Shown here one piece after another: positions 35,215 through 43,850 of a DNA stretch of 64,000 nt (the stretch's first letter is position 1; every line of letters starts with the position of its first letter). Both the position numbers and the translations under genes were made by a program. The stretch is from Sva-07 sp963728195 (GTDB taxonomy: Bacteria; Actinomycetota; Acidimicrobiia; Acidimicrobiales; Ilumatobacteraceae), in the NCBI GenBank assembly GCA_963728195.1, contig CAVSIX010000017.1, positions 186,001 to 250,000 on the forward strand, given 5' to 3'. The notes under the pieces were generated by a model. It was not told the DNA's origin. It searched no databases and saw only the letters and a list, made by a program, of their open reading frames with translations.

Positions 35215-36227
35215 CGACCCTCCACGAGGTAGCGGAACACCGACTCGAGGTCGTCGTCGAGCGGCGCGACCTCGGTCAGGCGGATGCCCAGTTCGACACT
35301 CAGCGCCGCCACCTGTCGGCCGAAGGCATCCACGTCGAGGGTGTCGACCATCACGTTGCGGTCGTCGATCGAGAGTCCGCTGACCAACCCTCGCTCGACC
35401 AGCGCCGTCGCCAGCTTGCGAGGGTTCGACGCAGCCAGCCGGATCCGGTGGGCACGGTCGTCCATCAGCTCGCGCAGGTCGCGGTAGTCGCCGCTGGCAA
35501 CGAGGCGGCCCTGGGCGATCACGAGCACCCGCGAACCGATGCGCGCGACCTCGTCGAGCACGTGGCTCGACACGAGTACGCAGCGGCCATCGTCGCCGAG
35601 GCGGTGGAACAGTGCGATCATGTGACGGCGCTGCACCGGGTCGAGGCCGGTGAGCGGCTCGTCGAGGATCAGCACTTCGGGATCGTTGACGAGCGCAGCG
35701 GCGACCTTCACCCGTTGACGCATGCCCTTCGAGAACTGACCGACCGGCTTGGTTCCGACGTCGTCGAGATCGACGACGTGAAGTGCGTGCCGGGCCGCAC
35801 CGACCGGATCGGCGACCGCATGGGTCTGTGCGGCGAATTCGAGGAACTCGATCGCACTCAGATGGTCGAACAGGGCGTCCTGCTGCGGCACGAGCGAGAT
35901 CCGGCCCCGCACGTCACGATCGGTGCGCGGGTCGGCACCGAGGACGTCGACGGTGCCGCGTGACGGCGGCGTGAGGCCGCACAGCATGCGGAACAGTGTC
36001 GACTTGCCGGCGCCGTTGGGCCCGAGCAGCGCCGTGACGCCCTGGTTGATCGCGAAGGTGACGTCGCTGACGGCGACGACGGATCCGAAGTACTTCGACA
36101 CCGCATTCACTGCGATCATGCCGTGCAGTGCGGGAGGGCTCGTCGGCCCCGCCGACGTTCCCGGCGCCGGCAGTCCAACTGCGGGCGCGGGTGCGCCCGT
36201 CGGGTCGGGGGGCGGCAGTTGCGTCAT
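35211..36227 (-). CDS. ABC transporter ATP-binding protein (second pair)
   Basis: A 338-residue ATPase with an unusual Pro/Ala-rich N-terminal extension of about 40 residues before the NBD. Motifs: Walker A LLGPNGAGKSTLF, Q-loop LVPQQDAL, signature FSKGMRQRVKVAAAL (degenerate LSGGQ, common in ABC-2 exporters) and Walker B VLILDEPLTGLDPVQ, with H-loop SSH. The C-terminal 80 residues form a regulatory domain. ATG 36227 overlaps the upstream permease stop. It pairs with the permease at 34453. Confidence 0.9.
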   Translation of the reverse strand: MTQLPPPDPTGAPAPAVGLPAPGTSAGPTSPPALHGMIAVNAVSKYFGSVVAVSDVTFAINQGVTALLGPNGAGKSTLFRMLCGLTPPSRGTVDVLGADPRTDRDVRGRISLVPQQDALFDHLSAIEFLEFAAQTHAVADPVGAARHALHVVDLDDVGTKPVGQFSKGMRQRVKVAAALVNDPEVLILDEPLTGLDPVQRRHMIALFHRLGDDGRCVLVSSHVLDEVARIGSRVLVIAQGRLVASGDYRDLRELMDDRAHRIRLAASNPRKLATALVERGLVSGLSIDDRNVMVDTLDVDAFGRQVAALSVELGIRLTEVAPLDDDLESVFRYLVEGR

Positions 36228-37105
36228 CGGGCGATCACCAGCCGGGAGTAGCGCCACCACACGATCGTCAGGCCGCCGATCGTCCACACGAGGTTGCTGG
36301 CGAGCACCGCCCCGGTGCTCAGCTCAGGGAAGTTCCCCGGATCGCCGAAGATGCGGAACACGAGCTCGAACGGCATCGTCGAGATGTCGATCAGCCGCCA
36401 GTACGGGGACAGGTCGGCGCCTTCGACGAGTGCCGCAGCGAGGATCGGCATGGCGAACAACAGCAACACGATCCCGATGGCGGCAAAGGCCCGCCGGTCG
36501 GTCAGGCTCGACGCCGCCATCGACACTGCAGCGAGCGCAGCAGAGATCGCGATCCCGGAGAGCACGATGCGACCGAGCGTGAGCAGCCAGCCGCCGAGAC
36601 CATCTGGTCCGGAGTTGTCGACCGAGTATCCGATCAGCATCAGCACCGGTGGCAGCAGCGTCACCAGGCCGAGCATCGCAGCGATCGCGACCGCCTTGGC
36701 GAGAAGATACGTGCGCCGGTCGAGCGGCGTCGACAGATACATCGCCAACATGCCGTTGCGCCGGTCGGACACGAGCACCTCGGGCGCCACCAGGGCGGTG
36801 AACAGCACGATGGCGAGGATGATGAAGCCGTAGTAGCCGGGGTAGTCGGCGACCTCCTCGGGTTCGAGGATGTCACCGGGGATGAGCACGGCGATGCCGA
36901 TGAACACCACGGCGGGCAGATACGCGATGACGACCGAGATCACCGGGAAGATCTTGTTGCGAGCCGGTCGGCCGAGGCCGAGCGTCGCGCGGATGCTCTC
37001 CCAACCGACGCTGCGGATCGCGCCGGACACGCCTGACCGGCGTCCTTCGTAGCGCTGGAACCCCCGCTCGACGATCTGAGCGTCGCCACGTCCCGACTCG
37101 CTCAC
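36224..37105 (-). CDS. ABC-2 type transporter permease (first pair)
   Basis: A 293-residue polytopic protein with six helices, ABC-2 type. FPVISVVIAYLPAVVFIGIAVLIPGDIL is the first helix, followed by FIILAIVLFTALVAPEVLVSDRRNGMLAMYLSTPLDRRTYLLAKA, the coupling region typical of the class. It starts at GTG 37105 overlapping the upstream ATPase stop (GTGA). A longer frame extending upstream is a shifted reading of the ATPase gene and is not used. Confidence 0.87.
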   Translation of the reverse strand: MSESGRGDAQIVERGFQRYEGRRSGVSGAIRSVGWESIRATLGLGRPARNKIFPVISVVIAYLPAVVFIGIAVLIPGDILEPEEVADYPGYYGFIILAIVLFTALVAPEVLVSDRRNGMLAMYLSTPLDRRTYLLAKAVAIAAMLGLVTLLPPVLMLIGYSVDNSGPDGLGGWLLTLGRIVLSGIAISAALAAVSMAASSLTDRRAFAAIGIVLLLFAMPILAAALVEGADLSPYWRLIDISTMPFELVFRIFGDPGNFPELSTGAVLASNLVWTIGGLTIVWWRYSRLVIAR

Positions 37106-38073
37106 CGCTGCCCCTCGACCATGCCAGCGGCGGTGCCGGGCATCGTCGCCATCCGGTCGTCGGAGAAGATGTCGTCGAGGCTGCGCCGGTGTTGGCCGAG
37201 TCGACGGATGCGAGCGCCGGCATCGGCGACGCTCCGTGCAGCGAGATCGAAGAGTTCGTCGTCGCTCAGCCCGACGACCGAGAGCATCGACCCGTTGCGC
37301 CGCACGCCGGCACCGCCGGCGATCAACCGCGCCGCCACGTCGTCGACCGACCCCGGCCGGTCGGCGATCTCGACCAGTTCCAGTTCGATTCCGCCCGACG
37401 CACCTGCGAGTTCGACCATCGAACCCTGCGCGATCAACTTGCCCTCGGCGAGCGCGACCACGTGATCGCACACTCGCTCGACCTCTTCGAGGACGTGTGA
37501 CGACAGCATCACATCGATGCCGAAGTTGCGGTTGACCTGCACGATGATGTTCAGCATCTCGTCGCGTTGCACCGGATCGAGACCGTCGGTGGGTTCGTCG
37601 AGCACGATCAGGCGGGGATCGGCGGCGATCGCCTGGGCCAGCTTGACCCGCTGGCGCTGACCGGTCGACATCGTTCCCAAGGGCCGGAACCGTTCCTCGC
37701 CGAGCCCGACGAGGTACAGCGAGTCGCTGGCCCGACTGCGCGCCTCGTCGCGTGGCAGACCCTTCACCTCGGCGAGGTGGCGGACGAAGTCGTAGGCGCG
37801 AAGATCGTCGGGGAACACGTTGCGTTCGGGGCCGTAGCCGATCTGCGCACGCAGTCGCGGCCCGTCGTGAGCGGGGTCGAGCCCCAGCACACCGATCGAT
37901 CCGGCCGTCGGCGACAGCAGACCGAGCACCAAGGAGATCAACGTCGTCTTGCCTGCGCCGTTCGCGCCGACGAGCCCGGTGACGCCCGCTGGAATCGACA
38001 CGTCGAGCGAATCGAGCGCCCGCGTCGAGGGGAACTGCATGACCAGTCCCCTGGTCTCGATGATCGCCGACAC
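37102..38073 (-). CDS. ABC transporter ATP-binding protein (first pair)
   Basis: A 323-residue ATPase heading the operon. Walker A is LVGANGAGKTTLISLV, the Q-loop lies at GYGPERN (Q replaced by E), signature MSTGQRQRVKLAQAI, Walker B LIVLDEPTDGLDPVQR and H-loop SSHV. The C-terminal domain ends HRRSLDDIFSDDRMATM, a pattern of drug/antibiotic exporter ATPases. Two complete ATPase-permease pairs with 4-nt overlaps suggest one hetero-complex or two related exporters made together. Confidence 0.9.
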   Translation of the reverse strand: MSAIIETRGLVMQFPSTRALDSLDVSIPAGVTGLVGANGAGKTTLISLVLGLLSPTAGSIGVLGLDPAHDGPRLRAQIGYGPERNVFPDDLRAYDFVRHLAEVKGLPRDEARSRASDSLYLVGLGEERFRPLGTMSTGQRQRVKLAQAIAADPRLIVLDEPTDGLDPVQRDEMLNIIVQVNRNFGIDVMLSSHVLEEVERVCDHVVALAEGKLIAQGSMVELAGASGGIELELVEIADRPGSVDDVAARLIAGGAGVRRNGSMLSVVGLSDDELFDLAARSVADAGARIRRLGQHRRSLDDIFSDDRMATMPGTAAGMVEGQR

Positions 38074-38145
38074 GACTGCGAGTCTCGCACCTCCGAAGTG
38101 TCATACCGTGCCGGGTCGAGTGTGACAGTTCACTACCGTCGTGCC

Positions 38146-38979
38146 ATGAGCGTCGTCCACCTTCCCGCAAGCGCCGGCGTCGAGGACATCCACGAGGTGC
38201 TGGTTCGTGATGCGGCCCTGATCATCGACGATCTGGCGTCGCCCGCGCAGATCGATGCGATCACGGCGGAGATGGCGCCGTTCATCGAGGCGACACCGCC
38301 CGGCAGCGACGACTTCTCCGGACGCAACACCCGACGCACGGGCGCATTGATCGCCCGTTCGCCCTCCAGCCATGCAGTGATCCAGCACCCGACGATCCTC
38401 GGCGTGACCGCCGAGCTGCTCCGTCGGGCGCAGACGTTCCAGCTGCATCTCACGCAGGTGATCTCGATCGGGCCCGACTCGCCCGGGCAGTCGATCCACC
38501 GTGACCAGTGGGCCTTCGACTTCTTCGAGTTCCCGGCCGATTACGACGTGCAGTGCAACACGATCTGGGCGTTGACCGACTTCACCGAGGCCAACGGAGC
38601 GACCCGCCTGATGCCGGGAAGCCAGCACCTGCCGGATGTGCACACCCACACCGTCGACGAGACCGTCCCGGCCGAGATGAGCAAAGGCTCGTGCCTGCTC
38701 TACACGGGCAAGGTGTACCACGGCGGCGGCGCCAACACGTCCGACGAGACCCGGATGGGGCTCAACATCACCTATGACGTCGGCTGGTTGCGCCAGGAGG
38801 AGAACCAGTATCTGTCGGTGCCTCGCGAGATCGCGGAAACGTTGCCGGACGACCTGTTGCGCCTGATGGGCTACCGCATCGGCGCCTACGCACTCGGCTA
38901 CATCGACGACGTGCGCGACCCGATCGAGGCGCTACGCGAGCAGAGCGGCTCGATGAGCTTCGGCACCATCGACCGCTGA
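38146..38979 (+). CDS. Phytanoyl-CoA dioxygenase (PhyH) family protein
   Basis: A 277-residue Fe(II)/2-oxoglutarate-dependent dioxygenase. The iron ligands are visible as IHRDQWAFDFF (His-x-Asp) and the distal His in GKVYHGGG; TRMGLNITY contributes the 2-oxoglutarate Arg. Substrate unknown; the family hydroxylates fatty acyl-CoAs and secondary metabolites. TACCGT lies 6 nt before the ATG at 38146 and no Shine-Dalgarno is seen, so the message may be leaderless. It diverges from the ABC operon. Confidence 0.88.
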   Translation: MSVVHLPASAGVEDIHEVLVRDAALIIDDLASPAQIDAITAEMAPFIEATPPGSDDFSGRNTRRTGALIARSPSSHAVIQHPTILGVTAELLRRAQTFQLHLTQVISIGPDSPGQSIHRDQWAFDFFEFPADYDVQCNTIWALTDFTEANGATRLMPGSQHLPDVHTHTVDETVPAEMSKGSCLLYTGKVYHGGGANTSDETRMGLNITYDVGWLRQEENQYLSVPREIAETLPDDLLRLMGYRIGAYALGYIDDVRDPIEALREQSGSMSFGTIDR

Positions 38980-39000
38980 ACGGCCTCCATCCTCGCTGCG

Positions 39001-39624
39001 TCAGGCGAGGTCTGCCGCGGTGAACGGCGTCGAGAACCGCACGCACCAGACGACGACCGTGTCGTGAACCGACAGGTCGACGCCCGCCGGGATCTCGTAG
39101 TTCTGGTCGCCGATGTTGCCCTTGAGTACGCCGAGATCGATGAAGTCGTCGTCGAAGGTGCCGCTGTCGGCGTTCGCATCGGACGCCGACAGGTACACAC
39201 GGAGGTCCGGTCCATTGTCGGTGGAGAAGTTCTCGAAGCGCACGAAGCGCTGGTCGCTGCCGTCGCTGAGCACCATGGCGGTCCCCTCGCCGCTGTAGCG
39301 GCCGCGCGGGATGAAGCTGCCCTCCGCGAGGGTGACGATCTGCGGTTCGAGGACGTCGGTGACCTCGGACGTCGCGCTCGCCGACGGCGTTGCCGTCTTC
39401 TCGGAGGAGGATCGGGCCGTCTCGACGGGATCGGGCGCGGCCGTGTCGACGGGAGCCGCCGCAGCGGCCACGCCCGAATCGAACACCGGCACCTCCTCGT
39501 CGACCTTGTCGTCGATGAACAACGTGTGGATGCCGAACACGCCGAACGCGAGGTATGCGACCAGGGCCACGACGACTGCCGACGCCGGAACGATGACCTT
39601 CGAGTTGCGTCGGATCCGACTCAT
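39001..39624 (-). CDS. Membrane-anchored DM13-domain protein
   Basis: A 207-residue protein: short basic N-terminus, one transmembrane helix (VIVPASAVVVALVAYLAFGVFG, about residues 10-32), a Ser/Thr/Ala/Pro-rich extracellular linker, then a DM13 domain (about residues 98-207). The domain is recognised by GSFIPRGRYSGEGTAMVL, VRFENFSTDNGPDLRVYLS, the DLGVLKGNIGDQNYEIP segment and VVVWCVRFSTPFTAADL, with the conserved Cys that is proposed to act in redox or electron transfer. ATG 39624 begins just before the membrane anchor. Converges with the PhyH gene. Confidence 0.85.
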   Translation of the reverse strand: MSRIRRNSKVIVPASAVVVALVAYLAFGVFGIHTLFIDDKVDEEVPVFDSGVAAAAAPVDTAAPDPVETARSSSEKTATPSASATSEVTDVLEPQIVTLAEGSFIPRGRYSGEGTAMVLSDGSDQRFVRFENFSTDNGPDLRVYLSASDANADSGTFDDDFIDLGVLKGNIGDQNYEIPAGVDLSVHDTVVVWCVRFSTPFTAADLA

Positions 39625-39706
39625 GGAGCCACGGTACGGATCCAACCGGACGACGGTGATCGAATCCCGGATCGTTCCTCGACAGTTCCCGAATCCGAAA
39701 GAACTG

Positions 39707-39741
39707 CCGTTACACCTGGGGTCTGACCCCTGGCGTGACGG
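39707..39741. repeat. R4 palindrome, copy at 39.7 kb
   Basis: A 35-bp dyad of 17-nt arms around T39724, 14 of 17 pairing, with core GGGGTCTGACCCC and ends CCGTTAC and GTGACGG. The reverse complement of the element at 55392-55426 matches it closely over the full length. It lies 12 bp from the 3' end of the MMPL gene and is well placed as its terminator. Confidence 0.75.
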
Positions 39742-39753
39742 TCCGGCGCGAGG

Positions 39754-42246
39754 TCAGGCGTCGACGAGGTGCTGGTCGCGCTCGTCGTTCTCGCGCTGCT
39801 CCTCTTCGTGCGCGAGTGCGATTGCACTGGTGTGCGTGCCACCTTCGACGTTGAGGGTGGGCAGGATCCGGTCGAGCCACTTCGGCAACCACCAGTTCCT
39901 GGCGCCGAGCAGTTCCATCGTCGCCGGCACGAGCAACATGCGTACGAACGTCGCATCGAGGAACACCGCCGACGCCAGACCGAGGCCGAACATCTTGATG
40001 ATGCGGTTGTCCTCGAGCACGAAGCCGGAGAACACGACGATCATGATCGCTGCCGCTGCGGTGATCACCCGTGCGGTCGCCGCAAGACCATCGGCCACCG
40101 ACCCCTTCGGGTCGCCGGTGCGGTCGTACTCCTCCTTCACCCGCGACAGCAGGAACACCTCGTAGTCCATCGACAATCCGAAGACGATCGCGAACATCAT
40201 CATCGGGAGGAAGGGCTCGATCGGCCCACCGCCGGTGTTGAAGAGCGAGGCACCCCAGCCCCAGCCGAACACGGCGACCACGATGCCGTAGGCGCCGCCG
40301 ATCGACAGCATGTTCATGATCACGGCCTTGAGGGGCACGAGCACCGAGCGGAACACCATCATCAGCAGCAGGAACGACAGGGTCAGCACGGCGGCGAAGA
40401 AGAACGGGATGCGCTCGGCGAGGTACGAGCTGAAGTCGATGTTGGCGGCGACCGCGCCGGAGACGTTGACGACCACGTCGGTCCCATCGGTCACCGACGG
40501 CACGACGTCGTCGCGCAACGTGTTCACCAGCTCGGCGGTCGCCTCGTCCTGCGGACCGGTCGTCGGCGTGAGCCGGATGATGGCCGCCTGGGCGGTCGCA
40601 GGATCGCCCGTGTCGGGCAGCGGGCCGACGACATCGGCGACGCCCTCGGTCGACTGCAGGGTGGCACTCAGCTGAGCGAGCACCTGGAGGTCCTGCGGGG
40701 TCGGAAGTTCGGCGGTCAGCAGCAGCGGACCGTTGGTGCCCGGGCCGAACGCCTCGCTGGTCAACTCGTAGGCGGCGCGCGTCGTGGTGCCCTCTGCGAA
40801 GTTGCTCTCGTCGGAGAACCCGAGACGCAACCCGAGCACCGGCACCGCCATCAACAACAGGAACAAGGTGGTGACGATCGCAATCGGCCATGGGCGGTGC
40901 TGCACGAACCGGCTCCACTTGTAGGCCCACGTCTGACGCAACGGCTTCTCCTTGCGCGGCGGCAGCTCCTTGCGCAGCGGTGCCACGGCGAACGAGGCGA
41001 GCATCACGACGACAGCGAGCGGCACGCCGACCAGCAGCGGCTGGATGCCGAGTCCCATGCCGACGAGCGCGACCGCCACCAGACCGGCGGCGATGATGCC
41101 ACGCCACCGCGAGACCTCCACCTTGCGCTGGGCGAAGCCGAGCAGCGCTGGCAGCAACGTGACCGAGGCGATCATCGTGACGAGGACGGTGACCGCAGCA
41201 CCGGTGGCGAGGCCGTTGATGAACGACAGCCCCATGATGAACATCCCGAGCAGCGAGATGACGACGGTGAAGCCGGCGAACACCACCGCCCGCCCAGCGG
41301 TGTCGAGCGCCACGACGGTGGACTGCTCGGGGTCGAGCCCCGCTTTGAGGCCCTCGCGGTAGCGCGTGACGATGAACAGGGCGTAGTCGATGCCCACCCC
41401 GATGCCGATCATCGCTCCGAGCGTCACCGCGAAGTCGGGCACCGAGATCACGTTCGACAACAGCGTGATCAGCCCGGCACCGATGCCGACGCCGAACAGT
41501 GCGACACCGATCGGCAGGCCCATCGCGAGGACGGAACCGAACGACAGGATCAGGATCACGATGGCGAAGCCGAGACCGATCAGCTCCGACTCCGGCGGCT
41601 CGAACTCGCCGAGCGCCTGGCCGCCGATCTCCACCTGGAGGCCGTCGACGTCGGTCGGTTTCAGATCGGCGATCTCCGTCCCGATCTCGCCCGTGTCCGT
41701 TTCACTGAGGGTCTCGGCGAGATCGACCTGGGCGTAGGCGACCTGTCCGGCCAGTGGTCCCTCGGTGGCGACCAGTCCCAGTGCCGCACCCTGCGGCGAG
41801 TACGGGCTGATCAGCGTCACGCCGTCGATGGCGCCGACCTCGTCGAACAGTCCGGTCATCGCCGCGACGACCTCGGGATCGTCGACGCCCTGGTCGGCAC
41901 GGAAGATGATCGTGCCCGAGCGTCCGCTCCCGGCGCCGCCGAAGTACTGATCGAGCGTGTCGAACCCGCGCTTGGATTCCGAATCCGGAATGGAGAACGA
42001 GCTGTCGCTGGAGGCGCCGATCGTCCCGACGAGCACGAACACCGTGACGAGCGCCGTCACCCAGGCGCCGAGCACCAGCCAGCGCCGTCGGAATCCGAAG
42101 CGGCCGAGTTTGCCCCAGGCCGAGTCCGGCACGTCGGTCAGTCCGATGGGGGTGCGATGCGGGGCGCCGTGTGCCGGCTCGTACGGGCGGTCGGCATCAT
42201 CGGGGCGGCCCGATGCGTCCTGGGGGGTAGTGGACGTCGTGTTCAT
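39754..42246 (-). CDS. MMPL/RND-family transporter
   Basis: An 830-residue membrane protein with the twelve-helix RND topology, a large extracellular loop after the first helix and a second after the seventh. GVGIDYALFIVTRYREGLKAGLDPEQSTVVALDTAGRAVVFAGFTVVISLLG and FGLSMDYEVFLLSRVKEEYDRTGDPKGSVADGLAATARVITAAAAIMIVVF are the two family repeats, with the proton-relay GxxxDY motifs. The family exports lipids or hydrophobic compounds. It starts at ATG 42246, next to a divergent TetR gene with a shared dyad operator. Short acidic N-terminal region precedes helix 1. Confidence 0.92.
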   Translation of the reverse strand: MNTTSTTPQDASGRPDDADRPYEPAHGAPHRTPIGLTDVPDSAWGKLGRFGFRRRWLVLGAWVTALVTVFVLVGTIGASSDSSFSIPDSESKRGFDTLDQYFGGAGSGRSGTIIFRADQGVDDPEVVAAMTGLFDEVGAIDGVTLISPYSPQGAALGLVATEGPLAGQVAYAQVDLAETLSETDTGEIGTEIADLKPTDVDGLQVEIGGQALGEFEPPESELIGLGFAIVILILSFGSVLAMGLPIGVALFGVGIGAGLITLLSNVISVPDFAVTLGAMIGIGVGIDYALFIVTRYREGLKAGLDPEQSTVVALDTAGRAVVFAGFTVVISLLGMFIMGLSFINGLATGAAVTVLVTMIASVTLLPALLGFAQRKVEVSRWRGIIAAGLVAVALVGMGLGIQPLLVGVPLAVVVMLASFAVAPLRKELPPRKEKPLRQTWAYKWSRFVQHRPWPIAIVTTLFLLLMAVPVLGLRLGFSDESNFAEGTTTRAAYELTSEAFGPGTNGPLLLTAELPTPQDLQVLAQLSATLQSTEGVADVVGPLPDTGDPATAQAAIIRLTPTTGPQDEATAELVNTLRDDVVPSVTDGTDVVVNVSGAVAANIDFSSYLAERIPFFFAAVLTLSFLLLMMVFRSVLVPLKAVIMNMLSIGGAYGIVVAVFGWGWGASLFNTGGGPIEPFLPMMMFAIVFGLSMDYEVFLLSRVKEEYDRTGDPKGSVADGLAATARVITAAAAIMIVVFSGFVLEDNRIIKMFGLGLASAVFLDATFVRMLLVPATMELLGARNWWLPKWLDRILPTLNVEGGTHTSAIALAHEEEQRENDERDQHLVDA

Positions 42247-42252
42247 TATTGG

Positions 42253-42273
42253 ACATTCTGACCAGTACAATGT
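42253..42273. promoter_or_regulatory. Candidate TetR operator between MMPL and TetR genes
   Basis: ACATT and AATGT form an inverted repeat 21 bp across, with further T/A symmetry inside, in an AT-rich part of the divergent gap. It begins 7 nt upstream of the MMPL ATG and overlaps any promoter for that gene. A local TetR repressor binding here would control the transporter. Confidence 0.5.
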
Positions 42274-42363
42274 GCAATCGCAACGACACGCCCACGAACG
42301 TGTCGCACGACACACCCGGCGGCACGCCCCGTGACCGCCAGCGGATGCGCACACAACCACCAG

Positions 42364-42966
42364 ATGACCACCTCCGACTCGCTCCATGCTCCTCGTCTCG
42401 ACGACCCGCGCGTCGAACGCACGCGCGCGGCGGTGATCGAGGCGGCATCGGATCTGCTCGTCGCCGACGGCCCGAGTGCCATCACGCACGCCAACGTGGC
42501 AGCGGCGGCGAACGTCAGCCGTACGACGGTGTACAACCACTGGCCGACGCAGGCCGATCTGCTGCGCGACACGATCGAGTCGCTCGGCAAGGTGCCGATC
42601 AGCCGAGATCAACTCACCGGCTCGCTGCGAGCCGACCTCGACCTCCTGTGCGGGCACGTCATCAACGACCTGGCCGACGAGCAGCGGGCGCCGATGATCG
42701 TCAACATGATGGAGCGGGCGCTGCACGACCCGACCGTGGTCGCCGTGCGCGACGAGTTCCTCGGCGTGTTCGCCGAGGTGTTTCGCACGGTCATCGACCG
42801 CGCCGTCGAAGCGGGTGACCTGCGCCACGACATCGATGCCGACCGGTCGATGGCGGCACTGCTCGGCAGCTTCCTGTTCGCCCGGTTCATGTCGAGCACC
42901 GGGTTCGATCGGGCCTATGCCGATGCCGTGCTCGACGAGTTCGTGCGCGTCAACGCCCCTCGCTGA
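42364..42966 (+). CDS. TetR-family transcriptional regulator
   Basis: A 200-residue repressor. The N-terminal HTH is RTRAAVIEAASDLLVADGPSAITHANVAAAANVSRTTVYNHWPTQADLLRDTI, the TetR signature with VSRTTVYNHW. The C-terminal part is a helical ligand-binding domain. Start is uncertain: ATG 42364 and GTG 42331 are both in frame and neither has a good Shine-Dalgarno. It is divergent from the MMPL transporter and most likely represses it in response to a transported compound. Confidence 0.88.
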   Translation: MTTSDSLHAPRLDDPRVERTRAAVIEAASDLLVADGPSAITHANVAAAANVSRTTVYNHWPTQADLLRDTIESLGKVPISRDQLTGSLRADLDLLCGHVINDLADEQRAPMIVNMMERALHDPTVVAVRDEFLGVFAEVFRTVIDRAVEAGDLRHDIDADRSMAALLGSFLFARFMSSTGFDRAYADAVLDEFVRVNAPR

Positions 42967-42996
42967 CCGCCGCTGTTGGTCGTCGAGGCGGCTTCG

Positions 42997-43755
42997 TCAG
43001 GCGTCGCGGCGGGCGATCAACGCCTCCACCGGAGCGAGATCGAACGGGTGGCCCGTCATCACGATCACGTGGTCGGCCCCCGCTGCGACGTACTTGTCGA
43101 CGTCGGCGACGTCGTCAGCCGCGATCAGCACGGTGCGTTCGATCTCCGCTGGGTCTCGGCCGATCTCCTCGCACCACCGATCGAGCACCGCGTTCTTGCG
43201 GGCATAGGTCTCCGGGGGCCCGAACGAGTTCCACGCATCGGCATGCTCGGCGGTCAACTTCAGGGTGACGCGCTCACCGGAACCGCCGACGAGGAGCGGC
43301 AGCCGACCGATCGGAGGTGGGTTCAGCCGGCCGAGACGGGTCCTGAGCCGGGGGAGATCGTCGCGCAGCTTGTGCAGACGGGTGATCGCCGTGGTGAACT
43401 CGTAGCCGTACTCGCTGTGATCTCGCTCGAACCATCCCGAACCGATCCCGAGGTACATCCGACCGCCCGACACGTGATCGGCGGTGCGGGCCATGTCGGC
43501 CAGCAGTTCGGGGTTGCGGTAGCCGTTGCACGTGACGAGCATCCCGAGTTCGGCGCGCTCGGTGTCGGCGGCCATCGCCGTCAGGATGGTCCATCCCTCG
43601 AAGTGTGCGGCGTCCGGATCTCCGTACAGCGCGAAGAAGTGATCCCAGGTCCAGATCGAGTCGACACCGATCGATTCAGCGCGCCGCCACGCGTCACGGA
43701 GCTCGACGTACGACGTCGCTTGGGGATGGAGTTGAACGCCCGCCTTGAATGTCAT
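42997..43755 (-). CDS. F420-dependent LLM-class oxidoreductase (second)
   Basis: A 252-residue luciferase-like protein, shorter than the enzyme at 33455. The beginning is GVQLHPQATSYVELRDAWRRAESIGVDSIWTWDHFFALYGDP; GGRMYLGIGSGWFERDHSEYGYEF is the LLM F420 signature. It has a truncated C-terminal region relative to about 290-340-residue relatives, but ends in VIVMTGHPFDLAPVEALIARR without sign of frameshift. Substrate unknown. It lies downstream of the KAS III gene, separated by R2 copy B. Confidence 0.87.
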   Translation of the reverse strand: MTFKAGVQLHPQATSYVELRDAWRRAESIGVDSIWTWDHFFALYGDPDAAHFEGWTILTAMAADTERAELGMLVTCNGYRNPELLADMARTADHVSGGRMYLGIGSGWFERDHSEYGYEFTTAITRLHKLRDDLPRLRTRLGRLNPPPIGRLPLLVGGSGERVTLKLTAEHADAWNSFGPPETYARKNAVLDRWCEEIGRDPAEIERTVLIAADDVADVDKYVAAGADHVIVMTGHPFDLAPVEALIARRDA

Positions 43756-43790
43756 CTCGGTCAGTGAAGCAGCCCATTCACCCCTCAGTG

Positions 43791-43846
43791 AACGTTTGCG
43801 TACACATTCGGGTGACCCGGCTCACCGGAAACGCCACACGAACGTT
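43791..43846. repeat. R2 palindromic element, copy B
   Basis: A 56-bp inverted repeat with ends AACGTTTGCGT and ACACGAACGTT and a centre CCCGG. Seventeen of 25 arm positions pair; more if G-U is allowed. It is in the same orientation as copy A. It begins 36 nt upstream of the LLM gene start and ends 4 nt before the KAS III stop codon. Confidence 0.8.
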
Positions 43847-43850
43847 GGTG

